From Verrucomicrobia bacterium IMCC26134 (GTDB lineage Bacteria > Verrucomicrobiota > Verrucomicrobiia > Opitutales > Opitutaceae): DNA of 64,000 nt. Both the position numbers and the translations under genes were made by a program. Where the stretch lies: positions 372,001 to 436,000 of the forward strand of contig CP011265.1 of assembly GCA_000972765.1 (NCBI GenBank). Direction: 5' to 3'. This document shows positions 9,492 to 19,038 of this stretch, piece by piece; within the stretch, counting starts at the first letter, position 1, and each line of letters begins with the position of its first letter. Under the pieces are notes generated by a model. It was given only the letters and a program-made list of their open reading frames with translations. It did not search any database and was not told where the DNA came from.

Positions 9492-9923
9492 ATGAAAACG
9501 TATCTCGCCAAGAAAGAGACAGTGGACGCCAAGTGGCATCTTATCGATGCCGAAGGCGAAGTCCTCGGTCGTCTCGCCGTCAAAGCCGCCAACCTGATTC
9601 GCGGCCGTCACAAAGCTTCCTACACCCCCTCCGTTGATACCGGCGACTTCGTCGTGATCATCAATGCCGAGAAGGTTATCCTCACCGGTAAGAAAGAAGA
9701 CCAGAACAAGTATATGTTCTTCTCCGGCTTCGTTGGTGGCGAGAGCTACCGCACCATGCAGCAGCAGCGCGATCGCAACCCCGAGTTCATCATCGAGCAC
9801 GCGGTCAAGGGCATGCTGCCCAAGAATCGCATCGCCCGCACGATGCTCACCAAGCTGCGCGTTTTCGCCGGCCCCACCCATACGCACGAGGCTCAGAACC
9901 CCGTCAAAATCTCCGTCCGCTAA
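9492..9923 (+). CDS. rplM: 50S ribosomal protein L13
   Basis: A 143-residue L13 (E. coli 142). It begins MKTYLAKKETVDAKWHLIDA and shows EVLGRLAVKAANLIRGRHK, the D-x-GDFVVIINAEKV segment, AVKGMLPKNRIARTML and LRVFAGPTHTHEAQNP, all family-diagnostic. It binds 23S rRNA early in 50S assembly. I start at ATG 9492, not 9471, because the family begins M-K-T-Y and because a promoter -10 box overlaps 9471. It is followed after 9 bases by rpsI, the usual universal pair. Confidence 0.97.
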   Translation: MKTYLAKKETVDAKWHLIDAEGEVLGRLAVKAANLIRGRHKASYTPSVDTGDFVVIINAEKVILTGKKEDQNKYMFFSGFVGGESYRTMQQQRDRNPEFIIEHAVKGMLPKNRIARTMLTKLRVFAGPTHTHEAQNPVKISVR

Positions 9924-9932
9924 AAACCTCCC

Positions 9933-10331
9933 ATGAGCGTCGAAAAAACTGTTTTCATCGGCACTGGTCGTCGTAAGACCGCCACCGCCCGCGTCCGTAT
10001 CACCGAAGGCTCCGGCAAGCTCGTTGCCAACGGCCGTGACTTCGAGGCCTACTTCTCCCACGAGAATTTCGCCAAGCAGGCTTACCGCCCCCTTCTCACC
10101 GTCGAGCTCAAGGATAAGATCGACGTCGAGGTGAATGTCGCCGGCGGCGGCGTCACCGGTCAGGCCGGCGCGGTTGCCCACGGCATCGCTCGTGCCCTCC
10201 AGCGCATGAACCCCGAGCTGCGTCCCGCCCTCAAGAAGGCCGGCCACCTCATGCGCGACCCGCGCGAGAAAGAGCGCAAAAAGCCCGGCCAGCCAGGCGC
10301 TCGCAAGCGCTTCCAGTTCTCGAAGCGTTAA
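9933..10331 (+). CDS. rpsI: 30S ribosomal protein S9
   Basis: A 132-residue S9. It shows [21 protein letters not shown] at the start, [23 protein letters not shown] in the middle and the invariant C-terminal tail [17 protein letters not shown], whose last arginine reaches toward the P-site tRNA in known ribosomes. The gene follows rplM by 9 bases and is closed by a strong terminator at 10371-10403, so the transcript is the classic two-gene rplM-rpsI unit. Confidence 0.98.
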   Translation: MSVEKTVFIGTGRRKTATARVRITEGSGKLVANGRDFEAYFSHENFAKQAYRPLLTVELKDKIDVEVNVAGGGVTGQAGAVAHGIARALQRMNPELRPALKKAGHLMRDPREKERKKPGQPGARKRFQFSKR

Positions 10332-10370
10332 TTCGCAGGGGATCGGTTACACGACCCCTTCGACTCTCTC

Positions 10371-10403
10371 CAAAACCGCTCCTCATCCGGGAGCGGTTTT
10401 TTT
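10371..10403 (+). terminator. Rho-independent terminator of rplM-rpsI
   Basis: ACCGCTCC (10375-10382) pairs with GGAGCGGT (10390-10397), flanked by AAAA and TTTTTTT. A textbook intrinsic terminator 40 bases past the rpsI stop. Confidence 0.92.
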
Positions 10404-10487
10404 GCGGACCAAATCCCGGCACTACACATGCTCAATGCGCTCGTGGCGGGTGCTGGAACCGGCGGCATCCAATCTGGCCCGGTCTTT

Positions 10488-10931
10488 TTAGGCGTGGCTC
10501 TTGCGAGGTGCTTTAGGCTTGCCGTCCAACCGTTGTAATACCTTCCAGGCGCCGCTGACCGTCAGGCGCTTGCGGGTGCGCTTCGCGATCCACGCCTGCG
10601 CGTCCTTCGCACGACAAACTTTCCCTTGCTCCAGGGCCCGGCCTAACTCCTCCGCCACCACGCCCCGCACAGCCGGATTGCGCGCACCCGCCCAGCTCCG
10701 ACTCAAGAGCCCCTTCACTCCTTTGGTGATCAGCTTATCCCGGTAGTTGAACACGCTCGCCCGTGACACCCCAGCCGCCTTCGCTATACCCTTGGCATCC
10801 AACTGCTGGTGCGCGATCAAGCGCACCACCGTCAACCGTTTGCGCTGCCAACTGGCTAGATTTTTACGCCCCCACGCCCGCTCGACTTCAGCCGCCAGCT
10901 TCGGTCCCAGTGTTTCCAGCTTACGTGCCAT
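10488..10931 (-). CDS. HTH protein resembling the N-terminal part of IS630-type transposase
   Basis: A 147-residue, strongly basic protein. It shows WQRKRLTVVRLIAHQQLDAKGIAKAAGVSRASVFNYRDKLITKGVKGLLSR, a helix-turn-helix, then a second wing-like segment ending SGAWKVLQRLDGKPKAPRKSHA. IS630-family transposases carry this head and then continue after 'RLG.....PRP.H' into a DDE domain. Here the protein stops exactly at that point and only about 85 bases separate it from the rpsI terminator, so the catalytic part is missing. The stop is TAA in CCTAAAAAG, a sequence on which some IS630 members shift frame, but no DDE sequence follows in any frame. It is most likely a transposase remnant; a domesticated regulator is possible. 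Confidence 0.55.
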   Translation of the reverse strand: MARKLETLGPKLAAEVERAWGRKNLASWQRKRLTVVRLIAHQQLDAKGIAKAAGVSRASVFNYRDKLITKGVKGLLSRSWAGARNPAVRGVVAEELGRALEQGKVCRAKDAQAWIAKRTRKRLTVSGAWKVLQRLDGKPKAPRKSHA

Positions 10932-11750
10932 GGCGCTTATGTTGAGCCCCCCCCCCTCCGTTGCAAAGTCTAAAAGCTAAGGTGATTTATTATAAGACGA
11001 TGAATCCAGCTACAGCCACATCCACCGCCGCGATTCCCCACCGACTCCGAGGTCGGCGACGCAAGGCATGAGTTTATCAAGTTCGTCGGGCCTCATCTGC
11101 GACTTGCAAGGCTCCGCCAGTCTCGACCTAGCCAGAAGCGAGGCCCCCAATGCTTCATCTATGGCCCGGGCCGCAAACATCAAGTTGAGCGGACCCGCTT
11201 AAACCCAATCAAACAGGTGCAGTCCGCCGCCTCGTCGAAGCTTGCTGATCGGGCCCGGCTAGACCGCCGTCCCACCCCGCGCCCAACGGGGCTGATGCCG
11301 TTCGCGTTCAACGTAAAACCTGAGCAATCGCGGCCTCTTTTTCTCTGCGCTCCGCGCGCGCTGAACGGTCGCACCCGTGATCCATTTTTACCATGTGCAC
11401 GACGCTCCTTCTTGCCTCGTTCTTTATTCGCTTCCAACGGCTTCGGCTGATTCCCCCTGCTGCGAAGCACCCACCTCTACCGAGCGAGCTCCGCTTGCTC
11501 CTTGCGGCACCCGACGCCAACGACGCGAGGTCTTAGCTTGGATAGCCTCGCCGACGGTGCCTCTCTTCTTTTTTAATTTGAGTAAAAAATAGGCCAATAG
11601 ATAGCTGTATAAGGGGATGCGTTATTTGTGATATTTAGGTTAAAGGTTTCAATCTCTTTGCTTAGTATTGATTTGATTTTCGAAAACTAGTTTCCTTGGC
11701 ATACGGCATCTAAAATGCTCATATCTTAGCCCGTTTTCCTTTCCCATTAA
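10932..11750. other. 819-bp stretch with no convincing gene
   Basis: It holds a C-run (10950-10958) upstream of the HTH gene, several short unconserved ORFs and a final AT-rich 150 bases before the diguanylate cyclase, which probably hold its promoter. No tRNA, hairpin with T-run or recognisable protein remnant is visible. With the transposase fragment next door, it may be decayed mobile DNA. Confidence 0.5.
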
Positions 11751-12689
11751 ATGTCTCGCCGCATCCTATTCATAGATGATCAACGCATGGAATTTGCGCT
11801 CCTTCACAAGGTATTCGAAGGCTTCTCACAGGAAAAATTCACACTTGAATGGGCCCAGACGTATGAGGAAGGGCTAACCCTCTTGACCGGGTCCCGATAT
11901 GCGGCTTGCTTGTTGGATTATAATCTAGGCGATCAGAATGGCCTTTCATTGTTAAAAGCAGCAATAGCAGGTGGTTGCACAACTCCGATCATTTTTCTTA
12001 CCGCGGAGACCTCTTCCGATGTTGGAAATACCGCGATGGACGCGGGGGCTTTGGACTTTTGGGTTAAAAGCGAGCTCCGGCCTGAAACCGTTGAACGTTC
12101 CTTGCTTTTTGCGCTGCGCTTGGCGCAAACGATGGAGGAGCTCCGCCATCGCGCTACTCGCGATGATCTTACTCAACTCCTTAACAGAAGGGAGTTTGAT
12201 AGTATATTCAAGGAAGAGACGCAACGTGCCCTTCAATTTGGCAACTCCGTTTCGTTGGTGCTGATTGACTTGGATTTTTTCAAGCTGGTGAACGATAATT
12301 TCGGGCACCAGGTGGGAGACCGCGTATTACGTATTGTTGCTGATATTTTGGTCCATTGTGTTCGCGCAATTGATCGGGTGGCGCGGATCGGAGGCGAGGA
12401 ATTTGCCATTATCTTGATCGATACGGACCGTTTGGTGGCCCTTGAAGTGGCGAGACGCATCATCAATGCGGTGCAAACAGGCTTGGATATCAGTATCGAA
12501 GGACGTCCCCTTAAAGGCACTGCAAGCGGCGGAGTCGCATCCATACCTTATCACGGCAATACCGTCGCAAGTATCATGCAAGCTGCGGATCGGGCCCTTT
12601 ATCTTTCTAAGAATCGAGGTCGAAACCAGGCCACGTTAGCGCTTATTCAGGAGGCGACCCGCCCGCCTGCTCCTTCTCGAGACAGGTAG
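11751..12689 (+). CDS. Response regulator with GGDEF domain (diguanylate cyclase)
   Basis: 312 residues. The receiver domain (1-125) has ILFIDDQ at the head, phospho-acceptor D56 in CLLDYNLGD, a threonine in FLTAE and lysine K106 in WVKSE. The GGDEF domain follows: DDLTQLLNRREF, LIDLDFFKLVNDNFGHQVGD and active-site GGEEF at 214-218. GGEEF is a catalytically competent variant. An RxxD inhibitory I-site (R205-D208) sits exactly five residues before it. The protein should make c-di-GMP, controlled by phosphorylation and by product feedback. The probable output is nearby: the cellulose operon at 13-23 kb on the other strand has a PilZ-bearing BcsA. Its cognate kinase is not adjacent. Confidence 0.9.
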   Translation: MSRRILFIDDQRMEFALLHKVFEGFSQEKFTLEWAQTYEEGLTLLTGSRYAACLLDYNLGDQNGLSLLKAAIAGGCTTPIIFLTAETSSDVGNTAMDAGALDFWVKSELRPETVERSLLFALRLAQTMEELRHRATRDDLTQLLNRREFDSIFKEETQRALQFGNSVSLVLIDLDFFKLVNDNFGHQVGDRVLRIVADILVHCVRAIDRVARIGGEEFAIILIDTDRLVALEVARRIINAVQTGLDISIEGRPLKGTASGGVASIPYHGNTVASIMQAADRALYLSKNRGRNQATLALIQEATRPPAPSRDR

Positions 12690-13050
12690 CCGACCTGACT
12701 ACAGTCTCGTTGACGGGCAGGGGCGAAGCCAACTGCTAAGGGGACAGGTGCTTTGCCTGAAACATCGAGAGAGACTCGGTAAAATCGACTGAACGCATCC
12801 AACCCGATTCGGTTCCTTTGGATTAAGCCCGAAATCAGTTATTGGGCCGAAGAGATAGTGCAATAAGCTGGGGCAGAGTTTCTGTTGTGCGTCCACGATG
12901 TGCACCGAACAGTGTATCGAGCGGGTGAGCAAACGAGCAGATGGCCGTAAGGTTACTCCAAATCAACGACTCCAGCATCGGATTTCCGTTTAAAGTCTTC
13001 TACCCAAAGGTGATCGGGATTAAACGGAGGTGTTCACGGAGCCACTGGCT
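12690..13050. other. Intergenic region between convergent c-di-GMP genes
   Basis: No gene is supported. It contains an inverted repeat CCGTTTAA (12986-12993) / TTAAACGG (13020-13027) without a T-run, near the end of the minus-strand cellulose operon. A short minus-strand reading near 12850-12932 resembles an isochorismatase-like start, but it decays at once. Confidence 0.45.
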
Positions 13051-15117
13051 TCATTTAAGCTTCGGACGACCGATGTGGTATCCTTGGACATAATCCACCC
13101 CAACCAGTTGCAGCATTTCGAGGATATGTGCTGACTCCACGTTCTCCGCCACCGTGGTTTTGCCAAGAAGATGAGCAATGTCATTGATCGAGCGCAAAAG
13201 CACCAGATCCGCTTTGCTCTCCGTGATACGACTGATGAATCGTCCGTCTATTTTCACAATATCAACCGGTAGGTTCTTCAGATACATCAACGAGGAAAAG
13301 CCTGAGCCGAAGTCGTCCAGCGCGAAGCGGCATCCTATCTCGCGCAAGCCGGTCACCAATGCTTTGGCATTGGCCAAATTAGTTATACAGGAAGTTTCAG
13401 TGATTTCAAAAATTACCCGCGTGGGCGAGATGCCCGAAGTCGTCAATTCGTCTATAATATATTGTTTGATACTAGGATCGGCCACGGTCACACCGGCCAG
13501 ATTTATAGACGTGGATAGCTCCGGACGCATCTTCATGTCATTGAAGACCTTGTGAATCACCATCCGGTCAACCTCGGTCACGAGGTGGTAGCGTTCTGCG
13601 GCACCGATAAACTCAGGCGGAAAGTGGAGAATGCCATCCGGGGTGCGAATACGAAGCAGGGCTTCTTCGCAAAACAACTGTTCGCTCGCCAGGAATCGGA
13701 TGGGCTGATACCAGATTTCGAAGGCGTTAAGAGAATCGCGACAAGCCTCCTTAATCCGATTATACCATTGAGCGGAAATGCGTATTTTCTGCATCTCCTC
13801 GTTATCATCTTTATACAGGCGGACACGGGATAAATTCCCGGTGGTCCATCCACTTTTTGCGGCATAAAGCGCTGCTTCTGCCCGTGCACGGATTTCCTCC
13901 TGATCGAGGTTACTCTCGAGCAATGCAATGCCCGCCGATAGGCTGACCTTAAGTGGATTGCTGGATGAGCCAAGACTTTGGGCGCTGCAGATGTCGAGCA
14001 GGCGCAAGGTTTCAGCCAGCGCCAATTGCTCGTCCACATTACGAAGCAAAATACAAAATTCATCTCCCTCCAGGCGGCAAACCAGATGCCTCGAGGTCAG
14101 CCCTGAAGCCAATAAAGTAGCCAGACTGATCAAAATCTGGTCCCCCACCGCGACTCCCTGCGTATGGTTGATCAGTTTGAAGTTATCCAAATCTATATAA
14201 ATAACGGCGCCCGATTCGTTCCGCGCCAAACTGTTGGTCAGCTCATTAACGAAATGCTGGCGATTTCCCAAATCAGTGAGCGGGTCATGCAAAGCAAGAT
14301 GATCCAGTCGATCTTCGGTTTGCTTGAGTTGGGTGACGTCACGAGAGCAGAGCAGGAGGCGCCCCTTCGCATGCACGTTGCTGAAGCCGCTGCCGCTGGT
14401 GTCGAACCAGCGCCACTTGCCCTGGCTGTCGAGGAATCGATGCCTGACACGTCCGTTGGTGCAGGATTTATGGAGTTGCTCCAAGAGGGCTACTACCCGA
14501 TCCCGATCATCAGGATGGACAAACTCGGGCCAATAAGAGCCGGTCAACTGCGCGATGGGGTAATGCAGCATATCCCGATGGTTTGGGCTGCAGTAAGCGA
14601 TGAACAAGCCATCATCCAGTTCGGAGACTAGGTCGTATGAATTGTTAACCAAGACATCAAAGCGCTGTTCCGCCGCAGTGATTTTCCGGCTGGCGAATAC
14701 GGTTATTTCACGGGTCGCTCTGATTTGATCGATTTGCTCTTTTTTCTGTCGAAGATGAGATCTAACGCGAGCCCTCAGCTCATCATTGTCGAAGGGCTTG
14801 ACGATGATATCCACCGCTCCCTCATCGAAGGCACGCACCTTGTCGATAGGCGTGCTTGCTACCAGCATAAGAATGACAGGGATATTTTTTAAATGAGCTT
14901 GTTTTTGGATGCGGGCCAAAAACTGGAGCCCGTTAAAATCAGGCGAGGTGGTATCAAGCAGCACTAGATCCACGCGTTCCGAACTCAGCGAAGCCCAAGC
15001 CTGCTCTCCGCTTTCAGCGGCGAGCATGTGGTGCGTTTCATCACCCAGTTGGGAGATAATAAGATCCCGCTCCTTGGAGTCGGGATTTACTACTAATATT
15101 GAGAGAGTTGGGCTCAA
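13051..15117 (-). CDS. REC-PAS-GGDEF-EAL protein, probable c-di-GMP phosphodiesterase
   Basis: 688 residues. The receiver domain (1-125) has D55 and K107; a PAS domain spans about 150-265. The GGDEF domain (about 275-430) has a degenerate signature, LEGDEF at 349-354, where the first glycine is glutamate. The EAL domain (about 450-688) is intact: EAL 485-487, N539 in SINLAG, E571 in FEITET, DDFG 601-604, K622 in VKIDG, then AENVE and QGYHIG. The GGDEF part is probably a weak or regulatory GTP-binding module and the EAL part an active phosphodiesterase. The start is TTG 15117, because an in-frame TAA lies only 21 bases upstream. It begins 22 bases after bcsC on the same strand and looks like the last gene of the cellulose operon. 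Confidence 0.88.
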   Translation of the reverse strand: MSPTLSILVVNPDSKERDLIISQLGDETHHMLAAESGEQAWASLSSERVDLVLLDTTSPDFNGLQFLARIQKQAHLKNIPVILMLVASTPIDKVRAFDEGAVDIIVKPFDNDELRARVRSHLRQKKEQIDQIRATREITVFASRKITAAEQRFDVLVNNSYDLVSELDDGLFIAYCSPNHRDMLHYPIAQLTGSYWPEFVHPDDRDRVVALLEQLHKSCTNGRVRHRFLDSQGKWRWFDTSGSGFSNVHAKGRLLLCSRDVTQLKQTEDRLDHLALHDPLTDLGNRQHFVNELTNSLARNESGAVIYIDLDNFKLINHTQGVAVGDQILISLATLLASGLTSRHLVCRLEGDEFCILLRNVDEQLALAETLRLLDICSAQSLGSSSNPLKVSLSAGIALLESNLDQEEIRARAEAALYAAKSGWTTGNLSRVRLYKDDNEEMQKIRISAQWYNRIKEACRDSLNAFEIWYQPIRFLASEQLFCEEALLRIRTPDGILHFPPEFIGAAERYHLVTEVDRMVIHKVFNDMKMRPELSTSINLAGVTVADPSIKQYIIDELTTSGISPTRVIFEITETSCITNLANAKALVTGLREIGCRFALDDFGSGFSSLMYLKNLPVDIVKIDGRFISRITESKADLVLLRSINDIAHLLGKTTVAENVESAHILEMLQLVGVDYVQGYHIGRPKLK

Positions 15118-15139
15118 GCTACGGAATACGGGAATTTAA

Positions 15140-17977
15140 TTAAAAGCGCAGGAAATCAGACTCGAACAAGCCTGAGCGCTTATCAAAGAAGTATTGAACG
15201 TAGAATCCACCTTTATACTCGGTGTAGTCTGAGGAGTTGGAGGCGGAGAGTTTGGCCCCGAGGCCCCAACGGTTGCTCAAGAGCCAGAGCATGTCCACGT
15301 CGATACGACCGACGAAGGCGTTATGATCATAACCCTCGGTTTTACCCACCGCTGCTTCCATGGGGTAGAGCGGGCCCGAATCCACCGTGAACATTTCGTA
15401 GCCGAGAGAACCGCCGCCCTTCCAGAGAAGGGACGACCCCTCTTTGCTCATGAAGCGGGATTGGGCCGCGAGTTCGGTCAACATTTGCGGGCTGAAATAG
15501 CCGCCCTTTCCAAAGGTGAAGCCGGACAGATCCTTTTCGTATTGCTCGACATTCAAGACCGGGCCGACCGTGAAATACTGGAATCCGGGGACCTTAAGTT
15601 CACGACTGACGCCGGGACGGAACTTCAGATGGGTGTTATCCTCAACGTTCGTTCCGGAGAGCATGCCGGCGCTGGCTTCGCCCGCAAAGGTCCAGTTGGA
15701 GCTAATGGCGCGAAGCACGTAGCCGCGCACACCGGTCTCGGTGACGCCGCCCCATTTGGTGTGAGCACCATTGGGGTCGCTGAGGCCGACGGAACTGAGG
15801 ACAGATTCGTTGTTCGCCTCACGGTAAACGCTGGCTTGGAGCTTGCCACGGTCAGCGGCGATCTTGAGGCCTGCTTCACCGACTGGAGCGGCAGCGATGG
15901 CACCGCCGCTCGGGCTCATCCCCACTTCGACGAAGGGAGTGATATCGCCCTCATGGGAGTAACGAACCTTGAAGCTGGTGAGACCCTTGTAGCTGGTCTT
16001 CGGAGCGACGGGAGGAACGGGGGTTTCGGGCGTTGGCTCCGGGGGAATCGAACCGGGTATTGTGTCTGTTCCATCTAAATTCTCAGTTAACTGCTTTGAT
16101 CCCATCTTGGATGACATTTGAGCGACGCTCGGGGTGCCGGAGTCGAGGGAGGTCTGACTGACTTGGAACTCGAAGGAGTTGACGTCCTTCACGACGATGC
16201 GGCCGATTGCGCTCAGCTTGGATTCCTGAAGTTTATTCAGGCCCGTTTCGCCGCTCTTGGAGCGCGTCTCCATTGCCAGCGAAACGCTGGGGGTGGTGAT
16301 GTTTTCAAGCTGGGCAATAGCCTCGTCAGCGGGGATGGGCGGAGCGCCGGCGGCGAGGGCGGCATTGATATTCTGCTGATTGAGCGCGGCGGCCTTCAGG
16401 CGGAGTCCGCGGTCGTAGGCGGCACGGGCCAGATGCTGGCGCTGAAAATCGCCGAGGGGGCCGCCATAGTATTTAACCATGGCATCGAGGCGTTCCCAAT
16501 TATTGGTGCGGGCGCAGCTGGCATACAGGCCTTGGGCAGCGAAACTGTCAGGCTGAGCGGCGTAGAGGCTCTCAAACTCGCGCATCGCGGCGTCTTGGTC
16601 GCCGGCATTGAAGAGACTCCACGCATACAAGTTGGCCTCGTTGCGGCTGAGCGGACGGTAGCTGTTGGTCTCGTCGAGAAGCGCCATACAAGCAGCGTCT
16701 TGGCCTGCCTGATAAGCCGCGACGGCGCGAAGCGCCACCAGGTCACCCAAGATATTCCGCATATCGGGGTATTCACTGAGGCGCCAGCGGGCGAGCTCTT
16801 CGGCCTCTTTGTATTTCTTGGTGCGGAAGTAAGTCAGGGCGAGGCCGTAGGCCGCCTCGTAGTTGGTCTCTTTCCATTGCAGGGCGCGACCGAACCATTT
16901 TTCGGAAGCGTCATTTTGATTATCGTTATAGTAGCTCCACGCGATGGCTCCGGCCAATTTAGAGTCGCGCTGGCGCATTCCGAGCACCTCCAGCTCCGAA
17001 TAGCGCTTTGCGCGGAGGAGCATGAAGGCATCAGGCTCGGCATCAGGCTCGGGACTAACGATCAAGGGAGACGGCGCAGCCGGGACGGCATCGAGTCCGG
17101 CTTGGTTATCTTCAAATACAATTTGCCCCGAACTGGTCGGCTGCACCTTGGGGCGTTCGCGGCGGATCTCGGTGGCTGCCGGACGTTGATAGGCGGGTAT
17201 GGCGGCGGGAGCTGCGGCTGCGACGGGCTCAGCGGCGGGCTCAGCGGCAAAGCGTGAGGTCGGGGCCACATACGACGGGGCGGCGGGAGCTTGAGCCGCA
17301 TTGGAGGCAGCGGGAGAGCCGGCGTAGCGGGGGGCGGACGGAGCGGCATAGCTGCCCATCGGTGCTGTGCGCGTAGACGTAGCGGGTCTAGGCTGGTCGG
17401 AAAGCAGGGCTGGGGCAGCTTTGCGCGGCGCTGGAGCGTATTCGGCAGCGGGTTCGGGCGCGTAGGAAGTGGGTGCAGCGGGACGGCGTTCAGTGCGGAC
17501 GGGGGCTTGGGCAGCAGCCTTGCTAGGTGCAGGCGTTGCGCCGGGCTCGGCCGCGTAACGCGACGTTGGCGCAGGCGTGTAACGCGGAGTCGGCTCCGGC
17601 GTGTAACGCGGGCTGCGATCGACGGCATTTCGGGACGAAGCGGCAGGAGCGTAACTGGGCGCGGACTCCGTCGTGTAGCGCGAGGGGGCCTCCGTATTAT
17701 ACTGCGAAGCCTGCACGGGACGGGCGGTAGGACGAGGCGTCGGCACTTCGACTTGCATCATCATGCTCGGTTCGTTGGCCGGGTCTTGGGCTGCGTTACC
17801 GGTGTCGGTTGTGGGAAGGAATCTAGGCCGTGGGCCTGGTTCGCTCGCGTTGCTATAGGCGGCCGGCCCGGTCTGGGCACAAAGGCAGGTGCAAGCTTTC
17901 AGGACGAAAGCCAAGGCTGCTAATTTGCTGGCGCTGCGCTGGACGGCGTTCGTGCGACGAGGGGATGAGGTGCTCAT
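15140..17977 (-). CDS. bcsC: Cellulose synthase outer-membrane/TPR subunit (BcsC-like)
   Basis: 945 residues. An N-terminal hydrophobic stretch ending near CLCAQ suggests export. About 250 residues follow that are rich in Pro, Ala and Tyr with short repeats such as PRYTPEPTPRYTPAP. TPR-like helices span about 310-560 (AIAWSYYNDNQNDASEKWFGRAL, AYGLALTYFRTKKYKEAEELA). The C-terminal 280 residues are beta-rich, contain GGYFSPQ and end in phenylalanine (FESDFLRF), as in the BcsC outer-membrane barrel. It should pass the glucan through periplasm and outer membrane. It overlaps bcsZ by 4 bases (ATGA), so the two are translationally coupled. It is shorter than enterobacterial BcsC (about 1150) and identification rests partly on operon context. 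Confidence 0.82.
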   Translation of the reverse strand: MSTSSPRRTNAVQRSASKLAALAFVLKACTCLCAQTGPAAYSNASEPGPRPRFLPTTDTGNAAQDPANEPSMMMQVEVPTPRPTARPVQASQYNTEAPSRYTTESAPSYAPAASSRNAVDRSPRYTPEPTPRYTPAPTSRYAAEPGATPAPSKAAAQAPVRTERRPAAPTSYAPEPAAEYAPAPRKAAPALLSDQPRPATSTRTAPMGSYAAPSAPRYAGSPAASNAAQAPAAPSYVAPTSRFAAEPAAEPVAAAAPAAIPAYQRPAATEIRRERPKVQPTSSGQIVFEDNQAGLDAVPAAPSPLIVSPEPDAEPDAFMLLRAKRYSELEVLGMRQRDSKLAGAIAWSYYNDNQNDASEKWFGRALQWKETNYEAAYGLALTYFRTKKYKEAEELARWRLSEYPDMRNILGDLVALRAVAAYQAGQDAACMALLDETNSYRPLSRNEANLYAWSLFNAGDQDAAMREFESLYAAQPDSFAAQGLYASCARTNNWERLDAMVKYYGGPLGDFQRQHLARAAYDRGLRLKAAALNQQNINAALAAGAPPIPADEAIAQLENITTPSVSLAMETRSKSGETGLNKLQESKLSAIGRIVVKDVNSFEFQVSQTSLDSGTPSVAQMSSKMGSKQLTENLDGTDTIPGSIPPEPTPETPVPPVAPKTSYKGLTSFKVRYSHEGDITPFVEVGMSPSGGAIAAAPVGEAGLKIAADRGKLQASVYREANNESVLSSVGLSDPNGAHTKWGGVTETGVRGYVLRAISSNWTFAGEASAGMLSGTNVEDNTHLKFRPGVSRELKVPGFQYFTVGPVLNVEQYEKDLSGFTFGKGGYFSPQMLTELAAQSRFMSKEGSSLLWKGGGSLGYEMFTVDSGPLYPMEAAVGKTEGYDHNAFVGRIDVDMLWLLSNRWGLGAKLSASNSSDYTEYKGGFYVQYFFDKRSGLFESDFLRF

Positions 17978-19017
17978 GGATTGATAAAAGTCTTCTCTTG
18001 GGTGGTGGTGATACTTTGACTGGAATTTTTTGCTACCAAATTCACAAGTAAGGAAATACTGGCGGGGTAATAGGCCTCCGCCTCGTTCGGCAAGGGATTG
18101 GCTACGATGGGAAAGCGCAATGCATTTTGCATTCCCTGGGGCATCGGATCGGCCCCCGCGATCCCTGTGCTCAAGTCAATCGTGGCCGACAGCTTGCCTG
18201 TGCGACTGGCGTATTGGGAGTAGCGTTTAGCGGCCAATACACAGGGATGGGTGGTGTAGCCGGCCCAGTAGAGGTAAAATGGCACGCGGATGGCATTATA
18301 GCCGAAAACAGGCGCTACATCCGTGGGGAGCTCGAGCTCGGCATCGCGCACCCATATCCATTCGGGCGGAAGGTGCCAGCCACCGTAGCGCCCGTAATTG
18401 CAAATTCGATGGCCGGATCGTTCCAACTCCTCCCACACGGGCGAGGGATCAATTTCGTTTAATTCGCGAAACGCAGGGAAAACCCAATAGGACGGATTTA
18501 TCACAATCACGCCTTCTTTTTCGAAGCCTACAGCGCCTGGGAGCAGTAAAGGTCCGAAGGGGGAGGGGCGGACAAGCAGGGCGCGTATATTCGTGGCAAT
18601 CCGTCGCGCTTCTTCTCGGTAGGCGGCGACCTTCCACGTCTTTGCGGCACGGGCTAAGGCCCAGGCGACCAAGATATCACCATCGGTGGCATTATTGGTG
18701 TCGTCCACCTGACCGCGTCCGACGCTCGGATTCCAACGCCACGCCAAAAGGGCGTCGTTGCGAATTTGGAGATTTTGTATTGTCCACACCGCAAGCCGCT
18801 GAAAAGTTTCCCGGTCACCGTAGCCTTCGGCAAGCAATAGACCGTAACCTTGCCCCTCCGAATGGCTTACGTTGCCGTTAGCTGTATCGATTACTCGGCC
18901 TTCCGCCGTGATAAAGCGTTTGCGGTAGGCGCTCCACCCTTCCTGGCCTAGTTCTTCGGCCTGAACCAAACCCGTGAGCAGTATGCCTAGGGCGAGGAAT
19001 AGGTGTTTCCAGTTCAT
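17974..19017 (-). CDS. bcsZ: Periplasmic endoglucanase, GH8 (BcsZ)
   Basis: 347 residues with signal peptide MNWKHLFLALGILLTGLVQA. The GH8 catalytic acid is E54 in NVSHSEGQGYGLLLA. The aspartates in NNATDGDILVAWAL (D112, D114) and the WRWNP segment are also family features. VINPSYWVFPAFREL and FGYNAIRVPFYLYWAG match the cellulase D core. BcsZ cuts beta-1,4-glucan in the periplasm and is a standard member of bcs operons, where it is needed for correct cellulose assembly. It sits 21 bases after bcsB and its stop overlaps the bcsC start. Confidence 0.93.
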   Translation of the reverse strand: MNWKHLFLALGILLTGLVQAEELGQEGWSAYRKRFITAEGRVIDTANGNVSHSEGQGYGLLLAEGYGDRETFQRLAVWTIQNLQIRNDALLAWRWNPSVGRGQVDDTNNATDGDILVAWALARAAKTWKVAAYREEARRIATNIRALLVRPSPFGPLLLPGAVGFEKEGVIVINPSYWVFPAFRELNEIDPSPVWEELERSGHRICNYGRYGGWHLPPEWIWVRDAELELPTDVAPVFGYNAIRVPFYLYWAGYTTHPCVLAAKRYSQYASRTGKLSATIDLSTGIAGADPMPQGMQNALRFPIVANPLPNEAEAYYPASISLLVNLVAKNSSQSITTTQEKTFINP

Positions 19018-19038
19018 ACGAAGGGCCGAGTTTATATA

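Noticed and set aside
12699-12932. Minus-strand ORF beginning MLTRSIHCSVHIVDAQQKLCP, similar to an isochorismatase start
   Set aside because: Only about 25 residues look family-like. The rest is unrelated and no continuation is found in other frames. Chance resemblance or deep decay cannot be told apart.
12986-13027. Inverted repeat CCGTTTAA/TTAAACGG as terminator of the cellulose operon
   Set aside because: The loop is long (26 nt), the stem is AT-containing and short, and no T-run follows on the minus strand.
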